This document shows positions 1 through 8,959 of a DNA stretch of 28,926 nucleotides, in pieces. Origin of the DNA: JBEKCP01 sp050014815. GTDB lineage: Bacteria > Planctomycetota > Planctomycetia > Pirellulales > Thermoguttaceae. The notes beneath the pieces were generated by a model. That model had not been told where the DNA came from. It saw only the letters and a program-made list of their open reading frames with translations, and ran no database searches. The DNA is taken from contig JBEKCP010000011.1 in NCBI GenBank assembly GCA_050014815.1, forward strand, positions 1-28,926, written 5' to 3'. The position numbers and the translations under genes are program-made. Within the stretch, counting starts at the first letter, position 1. Every line of letters starts with the position of its first letter.

Positions 1-977
1 AATGCCGTAACGTAGAGGGCCTCGCCATCGGAACCAATCGCTGTAACTTGGCCGGCCGAACGGATGGTATATTGTTTCTCGCCGCTGGCGCCGTCGTATG
101 CCGCGATGGCTGCGCCTTGGGCCTCGAAAAGGAAAGGCCCCGCGGCACACATCCCCGGCACGTTCCAAGGGCTCTTGTCACTGCTCCAAAGACGAATGCC
201 GTTGTATGCGTTCCGGGCCGCGAGCACGGGTTTCATCCCGCGCATGAAGAACGTGCTGACCGCCGTGTCGCCGCTTGCCGGTTCGGGTTTCCTTCCGAAG
301 TTCATCACGTCGGCGGAAACCAGGGCGTAGAGCGTCCCGCCGGCACTGAGCATCATGCGGGTTGGCGGTTGCACCGGATCCGATCCGTAGCGGGGCCCCT
401 CCACCCAGCGCAACTCGAAGGGCGCTTGCAGGGCGGCGTCGCGCGAAATGAATGTTCCCGCCGACAGATTCCGGTGTGTCCGCCACTCGTCCATTTCTGC
501 CGGACGCGGCTTGACGCGGCGCTGCCACTTCCCGTCACGCCACAGGCAGAGCACGCCCTGCGGAGCCACCACGCGCAGCAACTCTTCCTCCTTGATGCCC
601 TTCTTCGCCCAAGTGTCCCAGTTGCTGACCACGAGCAGATCCACCAGATTGTCGCGATAGGGCAAACGTCTATCACCGCGATGCGCGATCACCGAGGCCA
701 GGCCGTAGAGACCGGCGTCCTCGATGGTCTTGCGCGCGGTTCGCAGACTGTCCTCATCGGCGGCCAGTCCGTGGACGAGCCTCCGGCCGCCTTGGGCCAG
801 CGCCGTTTCCAACTGGCCGTCCGTCGTTCCGAGATGCACGACCAATCCGGCCGCCACACCCGAGTCGCGGACGATCTCCTCGACCGCTGACGGCGCGGCC
901 GCTACTGCCCCCGCAGCGCAAACATACACTGTCAGGCACAGGGCGCATCGGCCCCATGGTTCACGTTTTCCGTACAT
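1..977 (-). CDS. Exported methyltransferase-like/quinoprotein-type protein, C-terminus beyond window
   Basis: Reading the minus strand from ATG at 977 gives an uninterrupted frame of about 325 codons to the window edge, so the gene is partial at its 3' end. Residues 1-29 look like a signal peptide (hydrophobic stretch ending AAAP). A Rossmann-like region follows, with LVVHLGTTDGQL at 45-56 (SAM-binding motif I-like) and LPYRDNLVDLLVV at 105-117 (motif III/IV-like), then a segment resembling the post-motif helix and strand of class I methyltransferases. The visible C-terminal part (about 230 onward: LYALVSADV, VLAARNAYNGIRLWS, IAAYDGASGEKQYT) reads like PQQ-type beta-propeller blades. An in-frame ATG at 992 is possible, but AAAGGA lies well placed before 977. 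It follows the HEAT-repeat gene by 53 bases, probably in one operon. Whether the methyltransferase domain is active is unknown; the fold assignments are by eye. Confidence 0.72.
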   Translation of the reverse strand, partial: MYGKREPWGRCALCLTVYVCAAGAVAAAPSAVEEIVRDSGVAAGLVVHLGTTDGQLETALAQGGRRLVHGLAADEDSLRTARKTIEDAGLYGLASVIAHRGDRRLPYRDNLVDLLVVSNWDTWAKKGIKEEELLRVVAPQGVLCLWRDGKWQRRVKPRPAEMDEWRTHRNLSAGTFISRDAALQAPFELRWVEGPRYGSDPVQPPTRMMLSAGGTLYALVSADVMNFGRKPEPASGDTAVSTFFMRGMKPVLAARNAYNGIRLWSSDKSPWNVPGMCAAGPFLFEAQGAAIAAYDGASGEKQYTIRSAGQVTAIGSDGEALYVTA

Positions 978-1030
978 CGCGTGTCCTTTCATAGGAGGTT
1001 GCGTTGACTGTCGCAGGGCCAAAGCAGAAG

Positions 1031-2971
1031 TCAAATCCCTTGCAGGTATCGCCTCGCGCGATCGACGAGTTGGCGATCCTTGCAGTGGGCGACGACCTTT
1101 TGCAGCGCGGGACCGAAGTCGCCCTTGTTCGGCTCGCGAAGTTCGGTGTGGTGGGCCAGCTCGACCACGGTCTTGCATGCCTTTTCGGCCACGGCCGGTT
1201 GATCGAGGTACGGCGCGACGAACCGCAGCGTCTCGATCGTGCGGACGGCGGCGGCCCGCTCGATGATCAGCCCGCGTTCCTCGTCGCGCGTGGCGATTTG
1301 CATCGCCTGCTTGAGCATCGCCAGTTTGGCCTCCGGCGGCGTGTCGCTCGGCAGGGCGATGACGCGGACGAAGGCCCGCAGCGCCCAAAGGCGATGGGTG
1401 TCCGCGGCTGCGCGCTGGGCCAGCTTGAGCAGTTCGTCGGCCACGGCGGCGTCGGGCCAGTTGCACAGCGCCCGCACGCCCGCCTCGTGCGTCTCCGCAT
1501 TGCGGTTGGCGATGGCGGCGTGGATCGCATCGAGGGAGGGGCGTCCGCCGACGCGTCCCAGCAACGGCAACAGTTCCACCTTCTCCGCGTCGCCGGCGGC
1601 GCGGAAGGCCTCAAATACCGCGTCGGCGCGGCGGTCGGCATCGGCGATTTGTCGACACACGGAGACGATCGCCTTTTCGACGCTGTCGCGGTCTTGCCCC
1701 TTCTCGGTCTTCAGCGCCAGGCCGATGAGCGCCGGCAAATCCCTTGGGGCGGCGAGACGGGCCAGGGCCGCAATCGAGCGCGCACGCACGGCGGGATCCG
1801 GACCGGCTGCCTCTTTCAAGAACACGGGCACCGCCGCCTTCGCCTGGCGGGCGTGAAGCACGCCGACGAGTTCGGCCCGTCGCGCAGGTTCCCGCTCGTC
1901 CTGCAGCGCGGCCAGGATCCGCCCGTCGACCTCCGGGTCCTTGATCCGTCCGATGCTGCGACGGGCAACCGCGCTGGCCGGGTCGTCGGCAAACATCGTG
2001 GCGAGAAGCGTCGGCACGACCGACGCATCGCCCAGTTGCCCCAGCGCCGCCAGCGCCGCAAGGCGGACCTCGATCCGCTCGTGTTTCGCGGCCGCCAGGA
2101 CCGCCGGCAACGCCGCTTTCTCACCACGCGCGGCAAACACCGCCAGCAGGGCGGACTGCATGGCCGGAGGCAAGCCCGACATCTTGCCGACCAGCGAGTT
2201 CAACGCCGCGCCGGAAAGCGTACTCAAGTGAGCGGAGGCAATCGCGCGCGCGTCGGCGTCCGGGGAACTCAGCCACTCCAGCACCATTTGTTCCTTCTGG
2301 GCGCCGGCCGTTGCGAGCAATCCTTGCATGGCCGCTTGACGAACCGGACGAGGCCCGCCTGCCTTGGCAAACCGCTCGTAGACGGCCACGGCATCGGAAG
2401 TCATGCCGGCGGCGGCGAGCCGATCGGCGCAAAGCAGACAGCCGTCGCAGAAGGTCGGCCGGGCAGCGGCCGGGATCTTATCCTGCGCGGCGGCCAGGGC
2501 CTGGGCAGCTTCCCGGGTGCCGATCTTGCCCAGCGCCAGCGCGGCCGAGGCGACGACCGGCGAGTCCGCATCGCCCAGCGCCTTGGCGATCGTAGCCAGG
2601 GCCGCGGCCTCGCGGCGTTCGCCCAGCGAGTCGATGATCCCCGCCTTGATCAAACCGGAGGTCTTCTCGACCGCCGCTCGCAGCGCCGCGCCGGCGGCGG
2701 CGCCGGGCATCGCTTCCAAGGCCAGGCGGGCCGAAATGGAAAGCTCCGCATCGAGCAACAGCGGCGCCAAGGCCGGCGCCGATTTGGCCGTGCCGATCAA
2801 CTTCAGCCGGAAGCACGCCTGGTCCTTCTGTTGAGGTCCGGCCTCGGACTTCAGCACGGCGATCGGGCCGTCTTCGGGGGATGGCGCCGCGGCGGCCGCC
2901 GTGGCCGTTCCGACAGCGTTTCCCAAAACCACCGCCATAAGCAGCGCCGCACATCGTGTCATGGTTCGCAT
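1031..2971 (-). CDS. Exported HEAT-repeat protein
   Basis: A 646-residue protein with an N-terminal signal peptide (about residues 1-27, hydrophobic, Ala-rich end). The rest is almost entirely alanine- and leucine-rich paired helices of 30-40 residues, typical of HEAT/PBS-lyase repeats: for example segments around AALAALGQLGDASVVPTLLA, ASAALALGKIGTREAAQALA and ARSIAALARLAAPRDLPALI. Such proteins are scaffolds for protein-protein contacts, and no catalytic motif is visible. Export implies a periplasmic or cell-surface role. Start ATG at 2971 has GAGGA upstream; a second in-frame ATG lies 9 bases in. It sits directly upstream of the methyltransferase/propeller-type gene and downstream of the Gfo/Idh/MocA gene, all on the same strand. 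The opposite strand is also open for long stretches, but those products are Arg/Gly-rich and look like GC-driven shadows. Confidence 0.85.
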   Translation of the reverse strand: MRTMTRCAALLMAVVLGNAVGTATAAAAAPSPEDGPIAVLKSEAGPQQKDQACFRLKLIGTAKSAPALAPLLLDAELSISARLALEAMPGAAAGAALRAAVEKTSGLIKAGIIDSLGERREAAALATIAKALGDADSPVVASAALALGKIGTREAAQALAAAQDKIPAAARPTFCDGCLLCADRLAAAGMTSDAVAVYERFAKAGGPRPVRQAAMQGLLATAGAQKEQMVLEWLSSPDADARAIASAHLSTLSGAALNSLVGKMSGLPPAMQSALLAVFAARGEKAALPAVLAAAKHERIEVRLAALAALGQLGDASVVPTLLATMFADDPASAVARRSIGRIKDPEVDGRILAALQDEREPARRAELVGVLHARQAKAAVPVFLKEAAGPDPAVRARSIAALARLAAPRDLPALIGLALKTEKGQDRDSVEKAIVSVCRQIADADRRADAVFEAFRAAGDAEKVELLPLLGRVGGRPSLDAIHAAIANRNAETHEAGVRALCNWPDAAVADELLKLAQRAAADTHRLWALRAFVRVIALPSDTPPEAKLAMLKQAMQIATRDEERGLIIERAAAVRTIETLRFVAPYLDQPAVAEKACKTVVELAHHTELREPNKGDFGPALQKVVAHCKDRQLVDRARRYLQGI

Positions 2972-3051
2972 CGTATCGGTCCTCGTCTTATCTCAGGTGT
3001 GTTGGAGTTTCCTTGTTGTCCGGGGCTGGTCCATTGTTCGGAGCGGCCGAA

Positions 3052-3150
3052 GGGGACAGTCCCCGACCAACCTTCGGTCGGTGCCCGGCGGCGAAATAGG
3101 CTTGTTTTCATGGTTGGATCGTCTCCGCCGCGAAAATCGGGACAGTCCCC
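3052..3150. repeat. Two copies of the GGGACAGTCCCC palindrome
   Basis: Between the HEAT-repeat gene and the oxidoreductase gene, GGGGACAGTCCCC lies at 3052-3064 and GGGACAGTCCCC at 3139-3150. The core is a near-perfect palindrome around one central base. The same core forms the arms of the large inverted repeat at 13211-13289, so it is a dispersed family in this genome. No gene is visible in 2972-3176. Confidence 0.75.
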
Positions 3151-3176
3151 GGTGAACGGTTACCCCCTTCCTTCGC

Positions 3177-4451
3177 TCAGATCCGCCACGGCGGACGGGC
3201 GACCAAGGAGAGCATCCGGTTCGCCTCGTCGTCGCCGATGAACTGTTCCTTGGCCGGATTCCACTGCAACCGGCGCCCCAACTGCTGCCCGATCCCGCCC
3301 AGCAGGATGACGCTCATGGCGCGATGGGCGGTCTCGACGTCGCAGATCGTCGCTTGCCGGGTACGGACACACTGCAAGAAGTTGCCCGAGTGGCTGTCGC
3401 TGTAGTAGACCCGTTTTCCGTCCGGCCCGATCGGCGTATCCAGAATGCCCGGCGGATCGGCGACGAGGCCCTCGCGGCCGACGATGATTCGCCCCAGCGT
3501 GCCGACGAAGACCGCCGCCCCGGAAAACTTGACCTGCAGGTCCGGCGGCGGGCCGCCATAGACCAACACTCCGTTGGCGTAGCGATAGGTGATGGGACCT
3601 TGATCGCGGAAGATCTCGACGGGGCCGCTCCGATCGGCGTCGAGCGCCCACTGGACGATGTCGTAGTGATGCTGCTCCCAATTGCCACCCTCCGGGTACG
3701 AGCCGGCCGAGGGGCCGAGCAACAGATCGCGATCGGACCCGTCCGGGATGGGGCTGCCGAAACCTACCCCCCAGTGAAATCCGGTGCCGCCGATGGTGGT
3801 GTAGGCGGATTTCAGTTCGCCGAGGGCGCCGTTGCGGACCAACTCGACCGCGCGGCGGTAGCGGCCTTCGTACTCCGACCGCTGCTGGGTGCCGGCCTGG
3901 AAGACGCGGCCGTAGCGCTGGACGGCCTCAACCGCCGCCTGTCCTTCGCGGACGGTGACCGAGGTGGGCTTCTCGCAGTACACGTCCTTGCCCGCCTTCG
4001 CCGCCATGATCGTCATCATCGCGTGCAAGTGATTGGGCCTTGTGGCGATGAGCACCGCGTCGATGTCGGCACGGGCGAGCAGTTCGCGGAAATCGCGGTA
4101 GGCGGCGCAGCCCCGATAGCTGCCGGCCTTGATCCGCTCGGCGTAGCGATGCTCGACGGCGCCCTTCGCGCCTTCCATGCGGCTCGGCTGGAGGTCGCAG
4201 ACCGCCAGGACCTGCGCGTCGGGACGGCCAAGGTAGCCGCCGGGCAGGTAGGTCCAGCCGCCGCCGGCGAGGTGCCCGGAACCCTGGTGGCCCAGCCCGA
4301 TAAAGCCCATCGTAATGCGTTCGCTCGGCGGCGTAGCGCCGTCGGCGCCGAGGACATGCGCGGCGATGACCTGCGGCGCCGCCAAGGCGCCCAAGGCCGC
4401 CGCGCCGCGGCGCAAGAAGTTTCGCCGTGGGATCAGTCGTTTTCGCTGCAT
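3177..4451 (-). CDS. Gfo/Idh/MocA family oxidoreductase with Tat signal
   Basis: A 424-residue NAD(P)-dependent oxidoreductase. The N-terminus carries a twin-arginine signal (RRNFLRRGAAALGAL, residues 9-23), so the folded enzyme is probably exported by Tat, as is common for planctomycete members. The Rossmann nucleotide-binding motif is at 49-59 (GFIGLGHQGSG). The family's EKP motif, whose Lys is catalytic, is at 160-162. A C-terminal segment near 258-266 (HHYDIVQW) fits the substrate domain of sugar or polyol dehydrogenases of this family. The substrate cannot be read from sequence. The frame extends upstream into the FtsK-like gene, but the start is placed at 4451 because the Tat signal begins there and GGGAG lies just upstream. 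It follows the FtsK-like gene by 62 bases; a functional link is not implied. Confidence 0.9.
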   Translation of the reverse strand: MQRKRLIPRRNFLRRGAAALGALAAPQVIAAHVLGADGATPPSERITMGFIGLGHQGSGHLAGGGWTYLPGGYLGRPDAQVLAVCDLQPSRMEGAKGAVEHRYAERIKAGSYRGCAAYRDFRELLARADIDAVLIATRPNHLHAMMTIMAAKAGKDVYCEKPTSVTVREGQAAVEAVQRYGRVFQAGTQQRSEYEGRYRRAVELVRNGALGELKSAYTTIGGTGFHWGVGFGSPIPDGSDRDLLLGPSAGSYPEGGNWEQHHYDIVQWALDADRSGPVEIFRDQGPITYRYANGVLVYGGPPPDLQVKFSGAAVFVGTLGRIIVGREGLVADPPGILDTPIGPDGKRVYYSDSHSGNFLQCVRTRQATICDVETAHRAMSVILLGGIGQQLGRRLQWNPAKEQFIGDDEANRMLSLVARPPWRI

Positions 4452-4513
4452 GGGAATCTCCCTGTTGGTGTTGCTCGTACGGACCATATTAAGGAAGAGG
4501 GCAATCGGATCAG

Positions 4514-7500
4514 TTACGCCCCGCGGGGCCGGCCGCGCAATTGCTGGCCGACGCGGGTGAGCCACTCGGCCGACGGGAGGCCGTAGGGCCGGAACTTCTC
4601 GACGTGGCCGCGGGCCTCGTCGTAGAAGATCGCCCGGTGGACGCCCAGCCGGCCGGCATCGGGCGAGTCCATCAGACTGCTGGAGTCGGTGGCGTTCATC
4701 TGGAAGAGCACCCGCATCTCGAAGTCCCGCAGGCTCTGCCGGTCCAGGAGGCGATTGACCGTGCTCAGGGAATCGGACCATAGGAGCGTGTGGATGCCCA
4801 GCGCCGGTCCCTCGCGGAGGATCGCGGCGAACTGCTGGCCCGGCTTGTCGGGCTTGCCCTCGTCCGAGCCGCCGAAGCCGTATTCGTCCTCCTTGCGGAG
4901 GTCGCGGAAGCGACCCAGGTTATAGACGAACAGGTAGATCGGCGGCAGCCGATCGAGCGACTCCTGCTGCCGCCGGGCCAATTCTTCGGCAATCGCGGCG
5001 ACGGCCGCGGCCGCGCCGTGCGGATCGACCACGCTGGTCTCGTGAGGAACGGCCCGGACCAGTCGCGGCCAGTAGCCGGCCTCCGGGGCCTCGGGCCGGG
5101 TGCCGTCGAGGATCACGAAGCGGGCGCCGGGCGGCAGGGATTTTGGATTTTGGATTTCGGATTTTGGATTGAGCGGCAATCCAAAATCCAAAATCGGCAA
5201 TCCAAAATCGGCCGCTTGCCCCCTGACCCCTGTCCCCTGACCCCCGTCGTCCACCCCCCGGACGCAGTCCGGGGGCTTTCCGGGCGGCAACTGGACGGCC
5301 AGGCTGATCAGGGCGCTGGCCATGACGCCGAGACTCCCCTCCTCGCGATGCCCGACCAGGAGAAGGTTACTGCCGCTCTGGCGGGCGAAGGCGGCCGAGG
5401 TCGGGTCCTTGATGGCCACGGCCGATCCGAGCCAGACCTCGGGCATGGGGCAGGCCGGCGGCCAATCGGCGGCCGCCAGTCCCTCGACCAGGGCCCGGTT
5501 CTCGGCCGGATCGGCCGGCACGTTCCCTTCGAACACGATCGGCGGCCGGCCGTGGTAGTTCCGCCCGGCGGCAAACTGCCGGACGCGATCGAGGTACTCG
5601 TCGCGCTCGTGGTCGGGCAGCCAGACGACCTGGAAGGGATGGTTCCCCTCGTAGCGGCCGTTGGCGTCGTTGTAGATCGCTTCGCCGGGCCGGGTGAGGA
5701 GCCGGGCGGCCGTGTTCTCCTCGCTGAGGATGAGGTGCGCGTCGGACTCGCTGCACTGCAGGGCGATCCGCACGGCCATCTGGCCCAGCGTGCTGCGGGC
5801 GATCGAGTAGGCCCCGCCGAGCGTCTGCGAGCCCAGCAGGACGTGGACGCCGAACGCCCGGCCCTGCCGCACCAGTCTGTCCAACAAGAGCGAGGCCTCC
5901 TGCGAGATCCGATCGTCCTCGACGAACAGCTCCTGGAACTCGTCGATCACCAGCAGGATGCGGGGCAGCCTGGCCTCCGGCTCCGCGGAACGGAACCCCT
6001 TGAGGTCCTGGACCCCGAGCTTGCGGAACAGGTCGCCGCGGGTGCGGAGCTCGGCGTCGAGCCGCTGGAGCACGCTCAGGCCGAATTCCCGCTCGCTCTC
6101 GATGGCGATGACGCGGGCATGGGGCAGCTCGTGCCGCGCGTAGGCCTTGAACTCGACGCCCTTCTTGAAATCGACCAGGTACAGCTCGATCTCGTCGGGG
6201 CTGTACCGCAGGGCGAGGTTCGTGACCAGGACGTGCAGCAGCGTGGACTTGCCCGAGCCCGTCTTGCCCGAAATCAGCACGTGCTGCGAGGTGCCCTTGC
6301 CGAGGTCGAGGTGTTGGAGTTTCAGGGCGCCGGCGCGGCCCAGCGGGACGTTGAGTCCGCCGCGGGTATTGTCGGTCCACCAGGCTCCGTCTTCGGGTGC
6401 GATGCAGCTAAAGGGCACTTCGACGCGGCCGGCGTCCTTCACCGCGCGGCCGACGGTCCGTACGATCTCGGTGAATCGTTCGGGCGGCGGCGGCTCGTCG
6501 ATCGCCACGGCCAGCGGCCCGTAGTCCGGGTGCTTCCAGCGGAACTGCCCGTCCTGCCACTGCAAGACCATGGCGTCGGCCTCCAGGTCGGCCATGTGGA
6601 AGTGCTGGGGCGGCGGCAGCCGCGTGTCGGTGGTGGCCAGCACGAAGACGCCGCACCGGGCGCCGCTGGCCACCACGCTCTTGAGCCGCAGCGCGGCGGC
6701 CTCCGAGAAATTGGCGGGAAAATTCGCCACCACCAGCACCCGGTACGGCTCGGCCATCTCGCCGGCAAACGCGTTGTACTGCTCGATCGACTGGAACTCG
6801 TTGCGGAGATAGACCTGGATGACGTTCTCCATGTGCTGGGTCAGGTCGGCCAGCCGCTGCTCGATGTGATCGCTGTCGGTCCAGATGCGGCTGGCCACCA
6901 GCAGCTCCTCGTAGTCGGCCAGGTGCATGAAGGCCGAGAAGTTCTCACCCAGCCCGACGGGATCGAAAATCGTGAAGCGGACCTTGCCCGGCGGCGTGGC
7001 GCAGAGCAGCCGCAGCATGATGGCCTGCACGGCGCGGATGGCGTGCGAGCGGCCCTCGTCGGCCGCCTTCAGCATGAGGAGCGAATGGGCGGGCAGCGGC
7101 AAGAGCGCGGGCAGGATGAACTCCGTTCGGGCCGGCCGCAGCCGCTGGTCCTGCGGGACGCCGTGGGGCAGCCGGTCGAGCCGGACTTCCATCCGGCCCA
7201 CGCCGATCGCCGGGGGGATCGCCAGGGGCGGCGTCCAGCGGTCCCAGTCGGACCCGTGCCAATCGAGGAAGAGCCGTTGGCAGTTCTCGCGGATCTCGTC
7301 GATGCCCGCCGTGACCCGCGCCAGCCCGCCGGTCCAGCGGTCCGACATCTCGGTCCAGTCGCGCCCGAGCAGGGCGAGGCTTTCGTCGACCGCCCGGGCG
7401 TGCCCGTCGCTCAGTCGTGCCGAGTCTGCCGCGAATCGCTCCTCGATCTCGCGGAGCCGCTGGGGATACTCCTGTTCGATCGCCAGCAGGGCCGTCTCCC

Positions 7501-8554
7501 GAGCGGCGGCGACCTCGCTGAGGCGGGGCGAATACTTCGTTTCCAGCGCGGCCAGCTCCTGGTCGCGGCGGGGCATGATGTCGGACATCGCGGCGGTGAA
7601 TGCGTCGTCGGCCAGCTTGACCTCGTTGCGGTAGCGGGCGTCGATGGCGCCGTAGAGCCGCTGGCAATCGGTCTTGGCGGAATCGAGCGTCGAGGGGCGG
7701 TCCAGCCCGGCCTCCAGCAGCGTCCGCCGCAGCGTCAGGTACGCCTCGGCACACCGCCGCCGGGTCCGTGCAAAGAGCCAGCCGCCCAACACGACGAACA
7801 CCGCCAAGGCGCCGCCGCCGCTGGCCACCAACCACGACACGTACTCCCGCCATCCCAGCAGCGACCCCGCCGGCAGGATCGCCGCCGCCCACAGGAGCAG
7901 GAAGATCCCGATCGGGCGGATGCCCAGGAAGAACCGCGGGGCGATCTGCTCGGCGAGGTGGCGGTGCTGGGCTCGGGCCAGGTCCAGCGCGTGGGCGAAC
8001 CGCCGCGCCGGGTGGCGCTCCAAGAGCGAACCGGTAGCCTGGGGCTCGGCGAAGGCCCGCCACTGCCCCCAGTGCTCCAACAGGGCGATGGCCTGCTGGT
8101 GGATCGTTTGGAGTTCCCGCCAGCGGCCTTCCAACTGGGCCTGGATTTCCTTGACCTGGTTGCCTGCGCCCCCTTTGGCTGCTTCCGCCAGCGCGGTGGC
8201 CTCCCAGTGGGCCGTGTGCATGGCCTGCTCGGCGGCCGTCTTTTCAGACTCGAAGCGTTCGAGGGCGTCGCGGCGGGCCGCCTCGTACTCCTTTTGGACC
8301 GCGGCATAGTCCGCCTCGGATGCGGCGATCGCCTGCTGCCGGGCGGCCGCGTACTCGGCCTCGGCCGCTCCCTTTTGGGCCTCGTGCGCGGCCGCCAGGC
8401 GGGCGCGGGCATCCTCGTAGGCCGCGCGGGCGGCCTCGTCCCGGGCCCGGTGCTCCGCCGCCACCGCCTCCTCCGCCGGGACGCGCTCGGCCACCAGTCG
8501 GCACAGGTCCGTCAAGAGCTGCCGCGGCCCGTCGGGTGAAAATGGCTCGGCCAT
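4514..8554 (-). CDS. FtsK/SpoIIIE (EccC-like) membrane ATPase of a type VII-like module
   Basis: A 1346-residue protein. Residues about 20-175 are an Ala/Glu/Arg-rich coiled coil; two membrane helices lie near 210-265; a second coiled coil spans about 300-430. A degenerate ATPase-like domain (about 470-700) comes next, then a canonical FtsK domain with Walker A GKTGSGKS at 763-770 and Walker B ILLVIDE ending at D871-E872. A third, degenerate ATPase-like domain occupies about 1140-1330 and lacks a P-loop. Three tandem FtsK domains with one good site recall EccC/EssC of type VII secretion, although canonical EccC has its active P-loop in the first ATPase domain. No gamma domain or FtsK DNA-orientation motif was seen, so a role in protein rather than DNA transport is inferred. 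Small helical WXG100-like proteins are encoded just upstream. Residues about 1092-1142 are an in-frame repeat insertion. Confidence 0.87.
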   Translation of the reverse strand: MAEPFSPDGPRQLLTDLCRLVAERVPAEEAVAAEHRARDEAARAAYEDARARLAAAHEAQKGAAEAEYAAARQQAIAASEADYAAVQKEYEAARRDALERFESEKTAAEQAMHTAHWEATALAEAAKGGAGNQVKEIQAQLEGRWRELQTIHQQAIALLEHWGQWRAFAEPQATGSLLERHPARRFAHALDLARAQHRHLAEQIAPRFFLGIRPIGIFLLLWAAAILPAGSLLGWREYVSWLVASGGGALAVFVVLGGWLFARTRRRCAEAYLTLRRTLLEAGLDRPSTLDSAKTDCQRLYGAIDARYRNEVKLADDAFTAAMSDIMPRRDQELAALETKYSPRLSEVAAARETALLAIEQEYPQRLREIEERFAADSARLSDGHARAVDESLALLGRDWTEMSDRWTGGLARVTAGIDEIRENCQRLFLDWHGSDWDRWTPPLAIPPAIGVGRMEVRLDRLPHGVPQDQRLRPARTEFILPALLPLPAHSLLMLKAADEGRSHAIRAVQAIMLRLLCATPPGKVRFTIFDPVGLGENFSAFMHLADYEELLVASRIWTDSDHIEQRLADLTQHMENVIQVYLRNEFQSIEQYNAFAGEMAEPYRVLVVANFPANFSEAAALRLKSVVASGARCGVFVLATTDTRLPPPQHFHMADLEADAMVLQWQDGQFRWKHPDYGPLAVAIDEPPPPERFTEIVRTVGRAVKDAGRVEVPFSCIAPEDGAWWTDNTRGGLNVPLGRAGALKLQHLDLGKGTSQHVLISGKTGSGKSTLLHVLVTNLALRYSPDEIELYLVDFKKGVEFKAYARHELPHARVIAIESEREFGLSVLQRLDAELRTRGDLFRKLGVQDLKGFRSAEPEARLPRILLVIDEFQELFVEDDRISQEASLLLDRLVRQGRAFGVHVLLGSQTLGGAYSIARSTLGQMAVRIALQCSESDAHLILSEENTAARLLTRPGEAIYNDANGRYEGNHPFQVVWLPDHERDEYLDRVRQFAAGRNYHGRPPIVFEGNVPADPAENRALVEGLAAADWPPACPMPEVWLGSAVAIKDPTSAAFARQSGSNLLLVGHREEGSLGVMASALISLAVQLPPGKPPDCVRGVDDGGQGTGVRGQAADFGLPILDFGLPLNPKSEIQNPKSLPPGARFVILDGTRPEAPEAGYWPRLVRAVPHETSVVDPHGAAAAVAAIAEELARRQQESLDRLPPIYLFVYNLGRFRDLRKEDEYGFGGSDEGKPDKPGQQFAAILREGPALGIHTLLWSDSLSTVNRLLDRQSLRDFEMRVLFQMNATDSSSLMDSPDAGRLGVHRAIFYDEARGHVEKFRPYGLPSAEWLTRVGQQLRGRPRGA
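5127..5289. repeat. Composite repeat inserted in frame inside the FtsK-like gene
   Basis: A 143-base block (5137-5279) is bounded by a 10-base direct repeat CCGGGCGGCA (5127-5136 and 5280-5289), like a target-site duplication. It contains TTTTGGATTT-type units with an inverted AATCCAAAATCC arm, a CCCCTGACCCCTGTCCCC-type unit, and a hairpin with arms CCCCCGGAC/GTCCGGGGG (5255-5275) that recurs at 25692-25712. Insert plus one direct repeat is 153 bases, or 51 codons, so the reading frame is kept. Confidence 0.8.
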
Positions 8555-8576
8555 TGGCGAAACGTTCCCTTTCGTG

Positions 8577-8692
8577 CGGCTGGTGGCTAGTGGCTAGTAG
8601 GAAGCAGCAAATTACAAGCACCAAATCTCAAACAAATCCAAAATCTAAAATCTAAAATCCAAAATCACCCCAGCCACCAGCCACTAGTCCTC
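8577..8692 (-). repeat. Dispersed TTTTGGATTT-type repeat, copy 1
   Basis: The reverse complement of this block closely matches 11658-11779: an outer arm CTAGTGGCTGGTGGCTGG, a central run of ATTTTGGATTT/ATTTTAGATTT units, then TTGGTGCTT and a closing arm rich in CTAG and CCAGCC. The outer arms are roughly inverted repeats of each other. It fills the gap between the FtsK-like gene and the upstream small gene, and its end supplies that gene's TAG stop (8684-8686). Confidence 0.8.
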
Positions 8693-8914
8693 ATCCCGGC
8701 ACTGACGCTCGGCGGTGGCCAGCACCTCGGCCAACCGATGGATCGAGTCCAAGACGACCTTCACGCGTGGCTCGACCGCCGTGACGTACGTCTCGACGAA
8801 GCGGCGGTTCGTTTCGTCGTTCCATCGCTCGGCAATGTCGGCACTGGCCTCCTTGAGCGCCTTGAGCGACATTTCCATCTTGCCCGTTCCGGAGGCAAGG
8901 TCCCACATTCTCAT
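8684..8914 (-). CDS. Small WXG100-like helical protein (W-N-D variant)
   Basis: Encodes about 76 residues from ATG at 8914, or 89 from ATG at 8953. The 8914 start is preferred because AGGTG lies 6 bases upstream; a further ATG is at 8908. The sequence predicts two helices joined at ERWNDETNRRF, with Trp-x-Asp at the hairpin turn where WXG100 proteins have Trp-x-Gly. The second helix is long and amphipathic and ends in AERQC. It sits between the coiled-coil gene and the FtsK-like ATPase, the usual place for WXG100-type substrates or partners. Assignment to the superfamily is structural inference from size, Trp position and neighbourhood, not clear sequence identity. Its TAG stop lies in the end of a dispersed repeat. 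No signal peptide is visible, in keeping with WXG100 proteins. Confidence 0.68.
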   Translation of the reverse strand: MRMWDLASGTGKMEMSLKALKEASADIAERWNDETNRRFVETYVTAVEPRVKVVLDSIHRLAEVLATAERQCRDED

Positions 8915-8959
8915 GCCAAGCACCTCTGCATTGGGCGTTTGCAAAACGCGCATTCAAGG

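Noticed and set aside
1004..3241. Long plus-strand open frame opposite the HEAT-repeat gene
   Set aside because: The product is Arg/Gly/His-rich without any domain, while the minus strand gives a signal peptide and regular HEAT repeats. High GC keeps the antisense frame open.
4790..8539. Plus-strand open frame of about 1250 codons opposite the FtsK-like gene
   Set aside because: Low-complexity composition with no motif; the minus strand has Walker motifs and membrane helices. A GC-driven shadow.
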